The notes under the pieces were generated by a model, which saw nothing but the letters and a program-made list of their open reading frames with translations, had not been told where the DNA came from and did no database searches. Positions 53,216-63,144 of a DNA stretch of 64,000 bases are shown here, one piece after another (the first letter of the stretch is position 1; every line of letters starts with the position of its first letter). The DNA lies in contig JBMNEM010000003.1 in assembly GCA_050948785.1 (NCBI GenBank), positions 26,589 to 90,588 on the forward strand, read 5' to 3'. A program made the translations under genes and the position numbers. Source of the DNA: JAAZMI01 sp050948785 (GTDB taxonomy: Bacteria > Bacillota > Dethiobacteria > DTU022 > UBA8154).

Positions 53216-53354
53216 GAGCAAGATAAATAAACACCAGGAGGTGGTATTATAATCTAAAAATTAGGTATTGCATATGTAATAGAAATTGTTCCCGATTTGT
53301 TTGCGTAATGATGCAATAAATTATGTATTAAAGGAAAGAGGTGCTTTTTGAATT

Positions 53355-56300
53355 ATGTTTCTGAAGAAAAACAAATGGAAAAAAATAGTGACCATTTTTA
53401 TGGTGCTGAATTTGCTCCTGGGATTTAGCAGTTTCCTGACGCTCGGGACAGCCATGGCATCTGAAGAAGTGGTGTTCACCGTAGAAATTAATGATGTGGA
53501 GACAGCATCCTATACCATGGCAGACCTAAAAGCTATGCCCGCCACTACCAGATCCTATAGCAATGGTTTTTATGAGTATACAGGTGTCGATTTTATCTAT
53601 TTACTAGAATCCTTGGATATCGATTATCATAACTGGACGATAAAGCTGGTAAGCGGAGGCAGTAGTTATGTTCTCGACTCCCCAAAACTTACAGATCCTC
53701 TGCTTGCTTATGAGGAGAAAGGTATTCCGTTTTTCCCGCCCAATCAGTTGAGATATTTTTGGGGTGACAACCATAAAAATATATATCAATATGTAGCCGG
53801 GATTGAGGTGATCAAACCGGAGCTCCTTGCTCCGCCGGCACTGGCAGCCGACAGCACCGAAAACACAGTAGGCAACTCCATCGAACTGACCTTTGCAGAC
53901 GATGAAACTTGGCGAGATGCCATAACCGAAGTTACTGTGGACGATATTGCTGTAGCAAGTAACAAGTATACATTGGCAGCAGGCAAGCTCACCATCGATG
54001 CCAGCGTATTTACCGCTGCCGGTGATTATGCCATCGTGGTCAAAGCGACTGGCTATGAGGATGCCACTGTCACGCAGGCGCTAACAGCCGTGGGACCGGG
54101 GACCTGGTATGTTGATGGCTCCGGCAGTGCCGACTTTGTCTCCATACAGGCAGCCGTGACAGCGGCCGGCGACGGGGACAACATTATAGTAAAAGACGGC
54201 ACCTATACCGAGAACGTAATGGTGGATAAGGCCCTCACTATCCGATCGGAAAATGGTGCACCATCAACCACGGTTATTTCCGCAGTCTCTACCACGCCGG
54301 TTTTTGACGTAGATGCCAGTGGCGTAGTGATTGACGGATTTTCTGTTCAGGGTTCGACAGGTAAGAACGTAGCAGGCATCGAGCTGGTAGGTGTAAGCGA
54401 TTGCACAATACAGAACAATGATTGCTCGGGATGCTACAACGGTATTCACCTTGGCGGTGCAGCTACCAACAACATCGTTACCGGAAACCACTGCTATGGA
54501 AATTCTAAGCGTGGCATCAGCATCCGGGACACCGCCCACGACAACTTCATCTCAAGGAACACGGTCGAAAATAATACTGAGGCAGGTTTCTGCATCAAGG
54601 ATCAGAGTAAGGATAACGTGCTCTGGCTGAACAACATTATTGGAAATTCGGTTGAAATAATGACGGCAAATACCTATAAATCACCAGAACCTCTTACCTA
54701 TACCTACAAGGGCGGTAGCTATACCGGTTACCTCGGTAACTACTGGGATAACTACACCGGAATTGATGCTAATGGAGACGGCATCGGTGATACTCCTTAC
54801 ATCTCCGGCGCGATCAGCGATGACTACCCTCTGATAGGACAATGGCACGATGGCACCATCACTGCCCCGGCAGCAGCTACTTATGTTGTAACCTTTGCCG
54901 TAAAAGATGGTGAAAATGCAATCGAAGGTGCCGCCATCGAAGTTAAAGACAGCGCAGGCGAAGTAGTAGTACCGGAAGAAGATGGTACCTATGAATTAGA
55001 AGCAGGAGACTATACCTATACAGTAACCAGGGAAGGTTATAAAGAAGCTACAGGAGCCTTTACAGTTGTAAGTGAAGCTGTAACCATTAACGTAGTATTA
55101 GAAAAAGAAGCAGTAGGGGAAATACCTCCGGCTTTAACGGCAAGTGATCAGGGTAATACCGCAGGCAACCCCGTAGTAATTAAATATCCCTATGAATATC
55201 CTCCGGTTTGGGAAAATGCCATTACCGCGGTGATCGTTGACGGTACAGAGCTGGAGCGTTGGCAATACAATGTCGGGTTCGGCAAGCTCATTATCGCAGC
55301 AGGTATATTTAACGAGGTTAAAGATTACATGGTAACAGTTAAAGCTACCGGTTATCAGGATGCCACTGTAATACAAAAAATTGAGGCCCGGCCGGAGCTT
55401 TTTGTTTCTGAAGGTAAGGGAAATATGGTCTACGTGGCCGGGAAAAGAGATCATACTGTCGCCATCAAGAACGACGGCACAGTCTGGGCTTGGGGAAATG
55501 GCCAAAGTGGTAAACTCGGTGACGGTACTACCGGCAGCAATAATTGGAGAAGTGTACCAGGGCAGGTCTCAGACCTGACGGAGGTTATAGCGGTTGCACC
55601 CGGGGAAAATCATACGTTAGCTCTTAAGAGCGATGACACGGTCTGGGCCTGGGGCAGTAACTCCTATGGGGTGCTGGGTAATGAGAACATTTCGGGATCC
55701 AGCAGTGTTCCGGTTCAGGTTATAACCGATTCGGAAACGGGTACTGCTCTGACTGATATTCAGGCCATTGCTGCCGGTGATGTTCACTCCTTGGCCCTTA
55801 AGAATGACGGCACGGTCTGGGCCTGGGGCAGTAAAATGTATGGGCAGTTAGGTGACGGTGAGTCCAGTTGGACTTCATGTAAAGTTCCGGTTCAGGTTAT
55901 AACCGATTCGGAAACGGGTGCTGCTCTGACTGATATTCAGGCCATTGCTGCCGGTGATGTTCACTCCTTGGCCCTTAAGAATGACGGCACGGTCTGGGCC
56001 TGGGGCAGAAACTATTACGGACAGTTAGGGAGCGGTCAGGATCGTTCATCATTGGAAGAAAGTGCTGTTGCGGTTCAGGTGATAACAGATCTGGAGTCGG
56101 GTACGGCTCTGGCAGATGTCAAAGCCATTGCTGCCGGCCAGGGTCAGTCCTTTGCCCTTAAGAACGATGGCACGGTCTGGGCCTGGGGTTGGAATGGTAA
56201 TGCGCAGTTAGGTAACGGGAGTACGGTGGATAGCAGTGTTCCGGTCCAGGTCGCCCGCTTGATGGATATTCAGGCTATCACAGCCGGAGCAAACCATGTT

Positions 56301-57179
56301 ATGGCATTGAAAGATGACGGCACGCTCTGGGCCTGGGGCAATAATAATTATGGTCAGCTCGGTATTGGGGCAGATGTAACCAGTTATATACCCACCCAGC
56401 TTTGTGCAGCAAGCGATATTACCATGATCAATGCGGGGTATTACCATTCTCTGGCCGTAAAAAACGATGGCACGGTCTGGGCCTGGGGTGAAAATAAAAA
56501 TGGTAAACTCGGTGATGGGACCACGGAGCGGAATCCATATCCACCTGAAAAAAGGGAAGTCCCCACCCAGGTCAAACTGGCTCCGCAGGCGTTGGTTCCG
56601 GCCGTAGAATCTGTAATCCTGGGCAATGCTGTAGAGCTGGATTTTACTGACGATGTTGCCTGGAGAGAGTCTATTACTATCGTAAGTGTGGATGATACAG
56701 ATCTAGCCGGCGAACAATATACAGTTGTTGACGGCAAGATAACTATTGCCGCAGATATCTTTGCCGAAACAAAAGAATACACCATTACAATCAAAGCAGA
56801 CGGTTTCCTGGATGCTGTTGTGACCCAACAGGTACAACCGCAGCCGCCATACGATGTAGTACCGGTAGAAGATGCTGCTTACACTATTGGGGAAACAGCG
56901 GACGGTATCAAAACCATGACCGTAAATCCGAACCAAACCGGCTTGAAATACTTTGCAGTTACTATCGAATCCACAGAGGCACATGAAGGTACAGAGACAG
57001 TAGTATTTACCCACCTCGAAGATGATATTCAGCTACAGCTCAACGCGCTGGAAGCCGATTTCGATGAAATCAGTGCAGCGAAAGCCGGATTCAATGTTAA
57101 CCCTGGTGATGTGATCAAGGTCTATATCGTTGACCAGTTGACCAATAATCCTGACTCAAATCCATTGGTCCTACAATAA
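53355..57179 (+). CDS. Surface protein with beta-helix, HID and seven-bladed RCC1 propeller
   Basis: 1274 residues. Signal peptide 1-35. A short sulfite-oxidase-like domain (about 36-150: YEYTGVDFIYLLESLD) lacking the WPTKKW segment. HID/DUF1533 (about 155-240). NosD-type right-handed beta-helix (about 250-495: IHLGGAATNNIVTGNHCYGN). A PEGA/carboxypeptidase-regulatory-like domain (about 510-590). A second HID. Seven RCC1 repeats (about 690-1075; HSLALKNDGTVWAWGSKMYG), exactly one full propeller. A third HID. The shared C-terminal domain (about 1163-1274) ends NPLVLQ. Ribosome site AAAGAGGTG as in its paralogs. Probably a large binding scaffold on the cell surface. Confidence 0.82.
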   Translation: MFLKKNKWKKIVTIFMVLNLLLGFSSFLTLGTAMASEEVVFTVEINDVETASYTMADLKAMPATTRSYSNGFYEYTGVDFIYLLESLDIDYHNWTIKLVSGGSSYVLDSPKLTDPLLAYEEKGIPFFPPNQLRYFWGDNHKNIYQYVAGIEVIKPELLAPPALAADSTENTVGNSIELTFADDETWRDAITEVTVDDIAVASNKYTLAAGKLTIDASVFTAAGDYAIVVKATGYEDATVTQALTAVGPGTWYVDGSGSADFVSIQAAVTAAGDGDNIIVKDGTYTENVMVDKALTIRSENGAPSTTVISAVSTTPVFDVDASGVVIDGFSVQGSTGKNVAGIELVGVSDCTIQNNDCSGCYNGIHLGGAATNNIVTGNHCYGNSKRGISIRDTAHDNFISRNTVENNTEAGFCIKDQSKDNVLWLNNIIGNSVEIMTANTYKSPEPLTYTYKGGSYTGYLGNYWDNYTGIDANGDGIGDTPYISGAISDDYPLIGQWHDGTITAPAAATYVVTFAVKDGENAIEGAAIEVKDSAGEVVVPEEDGTYELEAGDYTYTVTREGYKEATGAFTVVSEAVTINVVLEKEAVGEIPPALTASDQGNTAGNPVVIKYPYEYPPVWENAITAVIVDGTELERWQYNVGFGKLIIAAGIFNEVKDYMVTVKATGYQDATVIQKIEARPELFVSEGKGNMVYVAGKRDHTVAIKNDGTVWAWGNGQSGKLGDGTTGSNNWRSVPGQVSDLTEVIAVAPGENHTLALKSDDTVWAWGSNSYGVLGNENISGSSSVPVQVITDSETGTALTDIQAIAAGDVHSLALKNDGTVWAWGSKMYGQLGDGESSWTSCKVPVQVITDSETGAALTDIQAIAAGDVHSLALKNDGTVWAWGRNYYGQLGSGQDRSSLEESAVAVQVITDLESGTALADVKAIAAGQGQSFALKNDGTVWAWGWNGNAQLGNGSTVDSSVPVQVARLMDIQAITAGANHVMALKDDGTLWAWGNNNYGQLGIGADVTSYIPTQLCAASDITMINAGYYHSLAVKNDGTVWAWGENKNGKLGDGTTERNPYPPEKREVPTQVKLAPQALVPAVESVILGNAVELDFTDDVAWRESITIVSVDDTDLAGEQYTVVDGKITIAADIFAETKEYTITIKADGFLDAVVTQQVQPQPPYDVVPVEDAAYTIGETADGIKTMTVNPNQTGLKYFAVTIESTEAHEGTETVVFTHLEDDIQLQLNALEADFDEISAAKAGFNVNPGDVIKVYIVDQLTNNPDSNPLVLQ

Positions 57180-57236
57180 TTAACCAAAGGTAGAGTCATA
57201 GTCAAAACTCTCTATATAGAAGGATCGTAGTTAGAA

Positions 57237-57275
57237 GGTTTCCCCTTCGGGGCATTAAATCCCGGAGGGGAAAAC
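57237..57275 (+). terminator. Terminator after the RCC1/beta-helix gene
   Basis: TTTCCCCTTCGGG pairs with CCCGGAGGGGAAA (one G-U) around GCATTAAAT. The whole 3' flank from the stop codon onward is nearly the same as that of the gene ending at 62347. Confidence 0.75.
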
Positions 57276-57310
57276 TTCACTAATATCCAGGAAAGAGGTG
57301 TTTTTAGAAC

Positions 57311-60300
57311 ATGTTTCATAAGAAAAAAATGTGGAAAAATTTTATTGCCCTATTGATGGTGCTAAATTTACTCCTAGGCTTTAGCAGTTTCCTAACGCCC
57401 GGGACAGCCAGTGCGGCCGAAATATCGGTAACGATAATCGGGAATGGAGTGGAAAATGAAAAAACGTTTACTTTAGCTGAACTGGAAGCAATGAGAGTTG
57501 ATGAAAATAAGTGGGTGGAGGCCCGTCTTTACAGTTCGATTAATACCTGGCCCACCAAGAAATGGTATGCAGCTGAAGGCGTAAAACTGGCCAAGCTTTT
57601 AGAAGAAGCCGGCATTAAAGATGAGGCCAAGTTAATTACAGTAAAATCTAGAGATGGTTACAGGATGACCTTTACTAAAAAACAGCTATTAGATGATGAA
57701 CGTTATTATTTCCCAGGATTAAAAGAAAATCATGAGTATTTTGGCCAGATACCCGGTTCAACTGACAAAAAAGAGTTAGTAGATACCATTCTGGCCCTGA
57801 GAAGTGTAGATAGCGATAATCTTGATGGAATGAACGATAAAAATGCGCCGTTGCTGGTCTTCGGGCAGCGCTGGGTTACGGAACAGACCAACCAGGCTTT
57901 CGCGAAATATGTAAGTGAAATAGAAGTTACTACCACGGACCCGGAAAAATGGGATGCCCCGGCAGCAACACCTTCCGGTGGAACTGTTCCGGTCGGAACT
58001 CTGGTAGAATTAAGCAGTCCTATCATGGATGCCGATAAGATTTACTATACTACCGACGACACTGACCCTTCTTACAAGAGCCCGATGTATAATTGGATTG
58101 CCTCTCGGTGGTGGAGCTCCCGGTCGGGTGAACTGGCAGAAATAAACCACCCGATTGAAATCACCGCAGACACCACCATCAAAGCAGTCACAATCGGCAT
58201 CGGTAAGGAAGACAGCGATATCGTTACTTTTAAATACCAGGTGCCCGGTCTGGAACCGGCACCGGAAATCACGGCGGATTCCACGGACAACATGGTAGGC
58301 AACTCCATCGAACTGGCCTTTGCAGATGATGAAGTCTGGAGAAACGCTATTACCGAAGTTTTGGTAAATGATAGCACAGTGGTGAGTGACAAATATGCAG
58401 TGACAGCGGGCCAGCTTACCATCGACGCCAGCGTATTTGCCGCTGCCGGTGATTATACCGTCAAGGTTAAGGCTGCTGGTTATCAGGACGCCATTGTTAC
58501 GCAGACGATGGTTGCAGCACCAACGGTGTTTACCGTAGAAGGCAATGCAGTTCCAGAAGTGTTCTATACCATGGCAAAATTAAAAGCCATGCCCACTACG
58601 ACCAAAAACTTTGGAACCTACGAGTGTAAAGGCGTTGACTTCAAGTATTTACTTGAATCTTTAAGTATCAATGATACTAGCTGGACATTGAAAATAAAAA
58701 CCAAAGATTTTCCAAGCGGTATTAGCATGGATCTCTCCTATGCCCTTGATCCTACCAACAATTGTCTGCTTACTTATGAAGGGGATGGTAGCCCTGTCAC
58801 AAGCGGTCCCTTACGCCTCTATCATGGTGATGGCAGCAGTAGCAAGCAGAACTATAAATATGTAGTCGGGATTATCGTTACCAAGCCGGATACCCTTGCA
58901 TCACCTGTACTGACCGCCGACAGTACCGACAACACAGTGGGCAATCCCATCGAACTAACCTTTACAGATGATGAAGCCTGGAGAAACGCCATTACCGAAG
59001 TTACCGTAAACGCTAGTGCTATAGCGAGTGACAAATATGCAGCGGTAGCAGGCAAGCTTACCATCGACGCCAGCGTATTTACCACTGCTGGTGATTATAC
59101 CATCGTAGTCAAAGCGACAGGCTATGAGAACGCCACTGTTACGCAGACGATGGTTGCAGCAGGACCGAGGACCTGGTACGTTGATGGCGCCGGTAGTGCC
59201 GACTTTACCACCATACAGGCAGCCGTGACGGCAGCCAGCGCCGGGGATACCATCATTGTCAAAGACGGCACCTATACCGAGAACGTAACGGTGGATAAGG
59301 CCCTCACTATCCGATCGGAAAATGGTGCACCATCAACCACGGTTGAGGCGGCTGTCTATACCACGCCGGTTTTTGACGTAGATGCCAGTGGCGTAGTGAT
59401 AAACGGATTTTCCGTTCTGGGTCCGACCGACACTCACGTGGCAGGCATCGAGCTGGTAGATGTAAACGACTGTACAATACAGAACAATGATTGTTCGGGA
59501 GGATGCTACAACGGTATTCACCTTGGTGGTACAGCCAGCAACAACATCGTCACCGGAAACCACTGCCATGGAAATTCTAGGCGTGGTATCAGCATTCGGG
59601 ACACCGCCCACGACAACTTCATCTTAAGGAACACGGTTGAAAATAATACTGATGCGGGATTCTGCATCAAGGACCAGAGTAAGGATAACGTGCTCTGGCT
59701 GAACAATATTATTGGAAATCGGGTCGAGATACTGACGGCAAATACCTATCACTCACCGGATCCGCTTACCTATACCTATAACGGCACCAGCTACACCGGT
59801 TACCTCGGCAACTACTGGGATAGCTACGATGGAATTGATGCTGATGGAAACGGCATCGGTGAAACTCCTTACAGCTCTGGTACGATCAGCGATGACTACC
59901 CTCTGATGGATTTATCTTCCAACTATGTAGAAGTAAAGACCTGGTACGTTGATGGCTCCGGCGGCGTAGACTTTACCACCATACAGGCGGCAGTAGACGC
60001 GGCCAACGACGGGGATATCATTATCGTCAAAGACGGTACCTATAACGAGAACGTGGTTGTAGACAAAAGTCTGGTAATCCAGTCAGAGAACGGGGCAGAC
60101 CTGACGACTGTTCAGGCAGCCAATACAAATGCCGATGTCTTCAAGGTAATAGCAGAAAACGTTATCATTGACGGGTTTACCGTTTCCGGGGCAACGTCAA
60201 CGGGCAGATCGGGTATCTATATCACTAGTTCCAGTGGTTCCAGCACAGTAATAAATAACCATTGTAGTGGAAACTTTCAAGGCATATATATTGGTGCAGA

Positions 60301-62347
60301 TGGCAATACGGTCTCCAACAACACCTGTACTTGCAATGGCAGGTATGGCATTCATCTGTCCAAAGCGACCGGAAACTCCATAACCGATAACACTTGCGCA
60401 AATAACACTGATGGCTCAGGCTTTGCTCTCTACTTGGCGGATAATGCTAATAACAATACTGTTAGCGGCAACACCTCGCACTCGAATAAATATGGAATAA
60501 GGGTTAAGAATGCATACGACAATTTGATCTTTAATAACACTTCCTTAAATAACGACTACGGCCTGGAGATTGCCACTGGTTCTACTGGCAATGTGTTCTA
60601 CCTGAACAACTTTATCGGCAATACCAGCGAGCTATCCCTGGGGTATGGTGCAGTTGCCGGTAACTCCTGGAACTCCCCGACCGAAATGCCCTACTCGTTT
60701 AATGGCACCCAGTATAATGGCTTTTTAGGCAACTACTGGAGCAACTATACCGGCGTAGATGCAGATAACAATGGCATTGGTGATACACCATACCAGACAG
60801 TCCAGACCGATAATGACAACTATCCATTGATGGGTCAATGGGACGATGGCACCATCACTGCTCCGGTTGCAGCGCAAATATTGCTGAGCTGCAACTCTGG
60901 AATCCCGGGTGTGACTACATTTATCACCGGCAGCGGCTTTGATGCCGACACAGCGGGAACGATCTGGTTCGACACAAACGATAACGGAGCCCTGGACGAT
61001 GGTGAGCCATCGGTTGCGGTGAACACAGATGCGGATGGGGCCATTCCCCTGCTTACAAGTTTAACTGTACCGTCAGCAAGCACAGGCAGCTATAATGTGC
61101 GGGCTGATATTGATGGAATTGAAGCTACCGCCGGTTTCACGATCACCAACAGCGGCATAATCGTGAGTCCGACTTGCGGGAACAATCGCGTAAGTTTCGA
61201 TATCACTATTACCGGCAGCGGTTTTGCCCCTAACACAAGCTTCAGACTTTTCTGTGACAGGAATGGGAACGGGATCTTCGACGATGGCGCTTCCAGGACT
61301 GGTAAGACAGCGGCAGACGGTACATTGTCTGTATCAAACCTGTCATGGCCACCGGCACAGACAGGCATCTACAATTTCCTCCTTGATCTTAATAGTGATA
61401 ACAACATAGAGGCTTCAGCCAGCGTCTGTGTGATTCCAGGTATTAAAATTGACATTCCCAGAGGCTTTCCGGAAACCAATATCAGCATGTATATTGATGG
61501 ATTTCAGGCAAATGCGACCGGGTATGTCTGGTTTGACACTAACGGGAACAGAGTGTGGGATGAGGGTGAGAATCGGGCATCGGTAACAACTAGTGGCGCA
61601 GGAACAGCCACCACGCCCGGGCTGTATGTCCCATCAGCAGCGCCGGGAGACTATCAGGTATGCGCGGAAATACCGGCCTGCGGACTCAAAGCTTCAGCAA
61701 CTTATAGTATCACTGGCATGGTACTGAATCCCAGTTCAGGGACTGCCGGCACGGAAATAGACATTACGGGTTATGGGTATGTGTCCAACCAGGAGTCCGG
61801 CAGGTATATCTGGTTTGACACTGACGACAACGGCACATGGGATGCTGATGAACCCAGGGTAGACGTAACAACTGACGCTAACGGCACCCTGTCTCCTGTT
61901 TCTCTCACTGCCCCGGCAGTGCCCGCCGGCAGCTATAATGTACGTGCTAACGTTTGGCCCAGTGGCACTTTTGCCGTTTTCACTCTTAACGAAGCAGAAG
62001 AGCCTGGAACGCCGCCATACAATCTAGTACCGGTAGAAGATGCAGTTTACACCATCGGTGAAACAGCGGACGGTATCAAAACCATGACCGTAAATCCGAA
62101 TCAAACCGGCTTAAAGTACTTTACAGTAACTGTCGAACCCATAGAACCACATGAAGGTACAGAGACAGTGGTATTTACACACCTCGAAGATGATATCCAG
62201 CTACAGCTCAATGCGCTGGTAGCTGATTTCGATGAAATCAGTGCAGCGAAAGCCGGATTCAATGTTAACCCTAGTGATGTAATCAAGGTCTATATCGTTG
62301 ACCGGTTGACTAATGATCCTAACTACAATCCATTGGTCCTACAATAA
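57311..62347 (+). CDS. Giant surface protein: sulfite-oxidase-like, HID, two beta-helices, Ig-like repeats
   Basis: 1678 residues. Signal peptide 1-36. Sulfite-oxidase-like domain (about 37-210) with YSSINTWPTKKWY (Ser variant), almost the same as domain 1 of the 34101 product. Chitobiase-C-like domain (about 213-315). HID (about 317-400). A short second sulfite-oxidase-like domain (about 405-525: YECKGVDFKYLLESLS). HID. Two NosD-type beta-helices (about 615-870 and 877-1180). Four Ig-like repeats with WFDTNDNGALDDGEP-type motifs (about 1190-1560). The shared C-terminal domain (about 1567-1678) ends NPLVLQ. The Asp-rich DxNxxGxxDxGE motifs probably bind calcium. Confidence 0.82.
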   Translation: MFHKKKMWKNFIALLMVLNLLLGFSSFLTPGTASAAEISVTIIGNGVENEKTFTLAELEAMRVDENKWVEARLYSSINTWPTKKWYAAEGVKLAKLLEEAGIKDEAKLITVKSRDGYRMTFTKKQLLDDERYYFPGLKENHEYFGQIPGSTDKKELVDTILALRSVDSDNLDGMNDKNAPLLVFGQRWVTEQTNQAFAKYVSEIEVTTTDPEKWDAPAATPSGGTVPVGTLVELSSPIMDADKIYYTTDDTDPSYKSPMYNWIASRWWSSRSGELAEINHPIEITADTTIKAVTIGIGKEDSDIVTFKYQVPGLEPAPEITADSTDNMVGNSIELAFADDEVWRNAITEVLVNDSTVVSDKYAVTAGQLTIDASVFAAAGDYTVKVKAAGYQDAIVTQTMVAAPTVFTVEGNAVPEVFYTMAKLKAMPTTTKNFGTYECKGVDFKYLLESLSINDTSWTLKIKTKDFPSGISMDLSYALDPTNNCLLTYEGDGSPVTSGPLRLYHGDGSSSKQNYKYVVGIIVTKPDTLASPVLTADSTDNTVGNPIELTFTDDEAWRNAITEVTVNASAIASDKYAAVAGKLTIDASVFTTAGDYTIVVKATGYENATVTQTMVAAGPRTWYVDGAGSADFTTIQAAVTAASAGDTIIVKDGTYTENVTVDKALTIRSENGAPSTTVEAAVYTTPVFDVDASGVVINGFSVLGPTDTHVAGIELVDVNDCTIQNNDCSGGCYNGIHLGGTASNNIVTGNHCHGNSRRGISIRDTAHDNFILRNTVENNTDAGFCIKDQSKDNVLWLNNIIGNRVEILTANTYHSPDPLTYTYNGTSYTGYLGNYWDSYDGIDADGNGIGETPYSSGTISDDYPLMDLSSNYVEVKTWYVDGSGGVDFTTIQAAVDAANDGDIIIVKDGTYNENVVVDKSLVIQSENGADLTTVQAANTNADVFKVIAENVIIDGFTVSGATSTGRSGIYITSSSGSSTVINNHCSGNFQGIYIGADGNTVSNNTCTCNGRYGIHLSKATGNSITDNTCANNTDGSGFALYLADNANNNTVSGNTSHSNKYGIRVKNAYDNLIFNNTSLNNDYGLEIATGSTGNVFYLNNFIGNTSELSLGYGAVAGNSWNSPTEMPYSFNGTQYNGFLGNYWSNYTGVDADNNGIGDTPYQTVQTDNDNYPLMGQWDDGTITAPVAAQILLSCNSGIPGVTTFITGSGFDADTAGTIWFDTNDNGALDDGEPSVAVNTDADGAIPLLTSLTVPSASTGSYNVRADIDGIEATAGFTITNSGIIVSPTCGNNRVSFDITITGSGFAPNTSFRLFCDRNGNGIFDDGASRTGKTAADGTLSVSNLSWPPAQTGIYNFLLDLNSDNNIEASASVCVIPGIKIDIPRGFPETNISMYIDGFQANATGYVWFDTNGNRVWDEGENRASVTTSGAGTATTPGLYVPSAAPGDYQVCAEIPACGLKASATYSITGMVLNPSSGTAGTEIDITGYGYVSNQESGRYIWFDTDDNGTWDADEPRVDVTTDANGTLSPVSLTAPAVPAGSYNVRANVWPSGTFAVFTLNEAEEPGTPPYNLVPVEDAVYTIGETADGIKTMTVNPNQTGLKYFTVTVEPIEPHEGTETVVFTHLEDDIQLQLNALVADFDEISAAKAGFNVNPSDVIKVYIVDRLTNDPNYNPLVLQ

Positions 62348-62401
62348 TTAACCAAAGGTAGGGTTATAGTCAAAACTCTCTATATAGAAGGATCGTAGTT
62401 A

Positions 62402-62446
62402 GAAGGTTCCCCCCTTTAGGGCATTAAATCCCGGAGGGGAACCTTC
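62402..62446 (+). terminator. Terminator after the giant surface-protein gene
   Basis: GAAGGTTCCCC...AGGG pairs with CCCGGAGGGGAACCTTC around CATTAAAT. Long stem with minor mismatches; a duplicate of the terminator at 57237-57275. Confidence 0.75.
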
Positions 62447-62749
62447 ACTATTTTTATATGTTCTTTAACATACCGTTAATATGTTAAAACGGAATTAAAT
62501 AATAATACCCTTTAGTTTAAAAATATATATAATTTTTAATAAAATTGCAGGGTTTCCACAAACTGTGTGGAATACAAATATTGATATAAATAATATGGAA
62601 GATGTGGAAACTGTTACACTAGACTTTATGCACTGGACGCCACGTAAAGAAAAAATTGAACATTCTTTCCCAGTTATGGTAATGGAGATTTAAAGATAAG
62701 TTTTTCAAATAAGATTTCTTGAGGAAAAAACCTAAATATCAATACTGTT
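62447..62749. other. AT-rich intergenic stretch before leader RNA copy 3
   Basis: No family-like frame. It should contain the promoter of the leader RNA; the AT-rich segment at 62510-62600 is a candidate but no clear box pair stands out. Confidence 0.35.
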
Positions 62750-62905
62750 GCTCTCCGAGCTTGCTGGCCTAAAGCTGTCCAGCCATGGTAGCAAGCCGCC
62801 AGGTGTGTCGGGAAACTTGCACGCCTCCCGCTGTGAAAAGGGGAGCCTTGGATATCTTATGCCGGGTGGCCTGCTTTTCACAATGCCTGCCCGGCTTTAT
62901 ATTTT
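62750..62905 (+). promoter_or_regulatory. Riboswitch-like leader RNA, copy 3 (complete)
   Basis: GCTCTCC (62750-62756) pairs with GGGGAGC (62840-62846), enclosing GCTTGCT/AGCAAGC, CCAGG...CTTGC, CGGGAAAC and CTGTGAAAAG. The terminator GCCGGG (62861-62866)/CCCGGC (62890-62895) follows with TTTATATTTTT. Bases that differ from copy 1 keep the pairing: the P1 arm is extended and the inner stem changes from TTGCCG/CGGCAA to TTGCT/AGCAA. It lies 240 nt before the last gene. Confidence 0.6.
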
Positions 62906-63144
62906 TAAAAAAAGGGTTGGGTAAGACAAGGTGAAGCTTAGGTATTAGTCCAAGGGCTTTATGCATGCCCTTGCATAAAGGGTGGCATGGGTAGCCATAA
63001 ATAGCGGCTTTATATCCTTAAAAAAGGGGTGGTAAATGAAATATTTAAAGTATTGGTCTAATAGCGTTATGTACGTCCATGCATTATGAATGCCCATGCA
63101 CAAGGTGTGCTCAAATTTCAATGTATACAGGAGGGACAAAAGAA

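Noticed and set aside
55420..56590. Repeats as a CRISPR array
   Set aside because: They are in-frame coding repeats of an RCC1 propeller, much longer than CRISPR repeats and without unique spacers.
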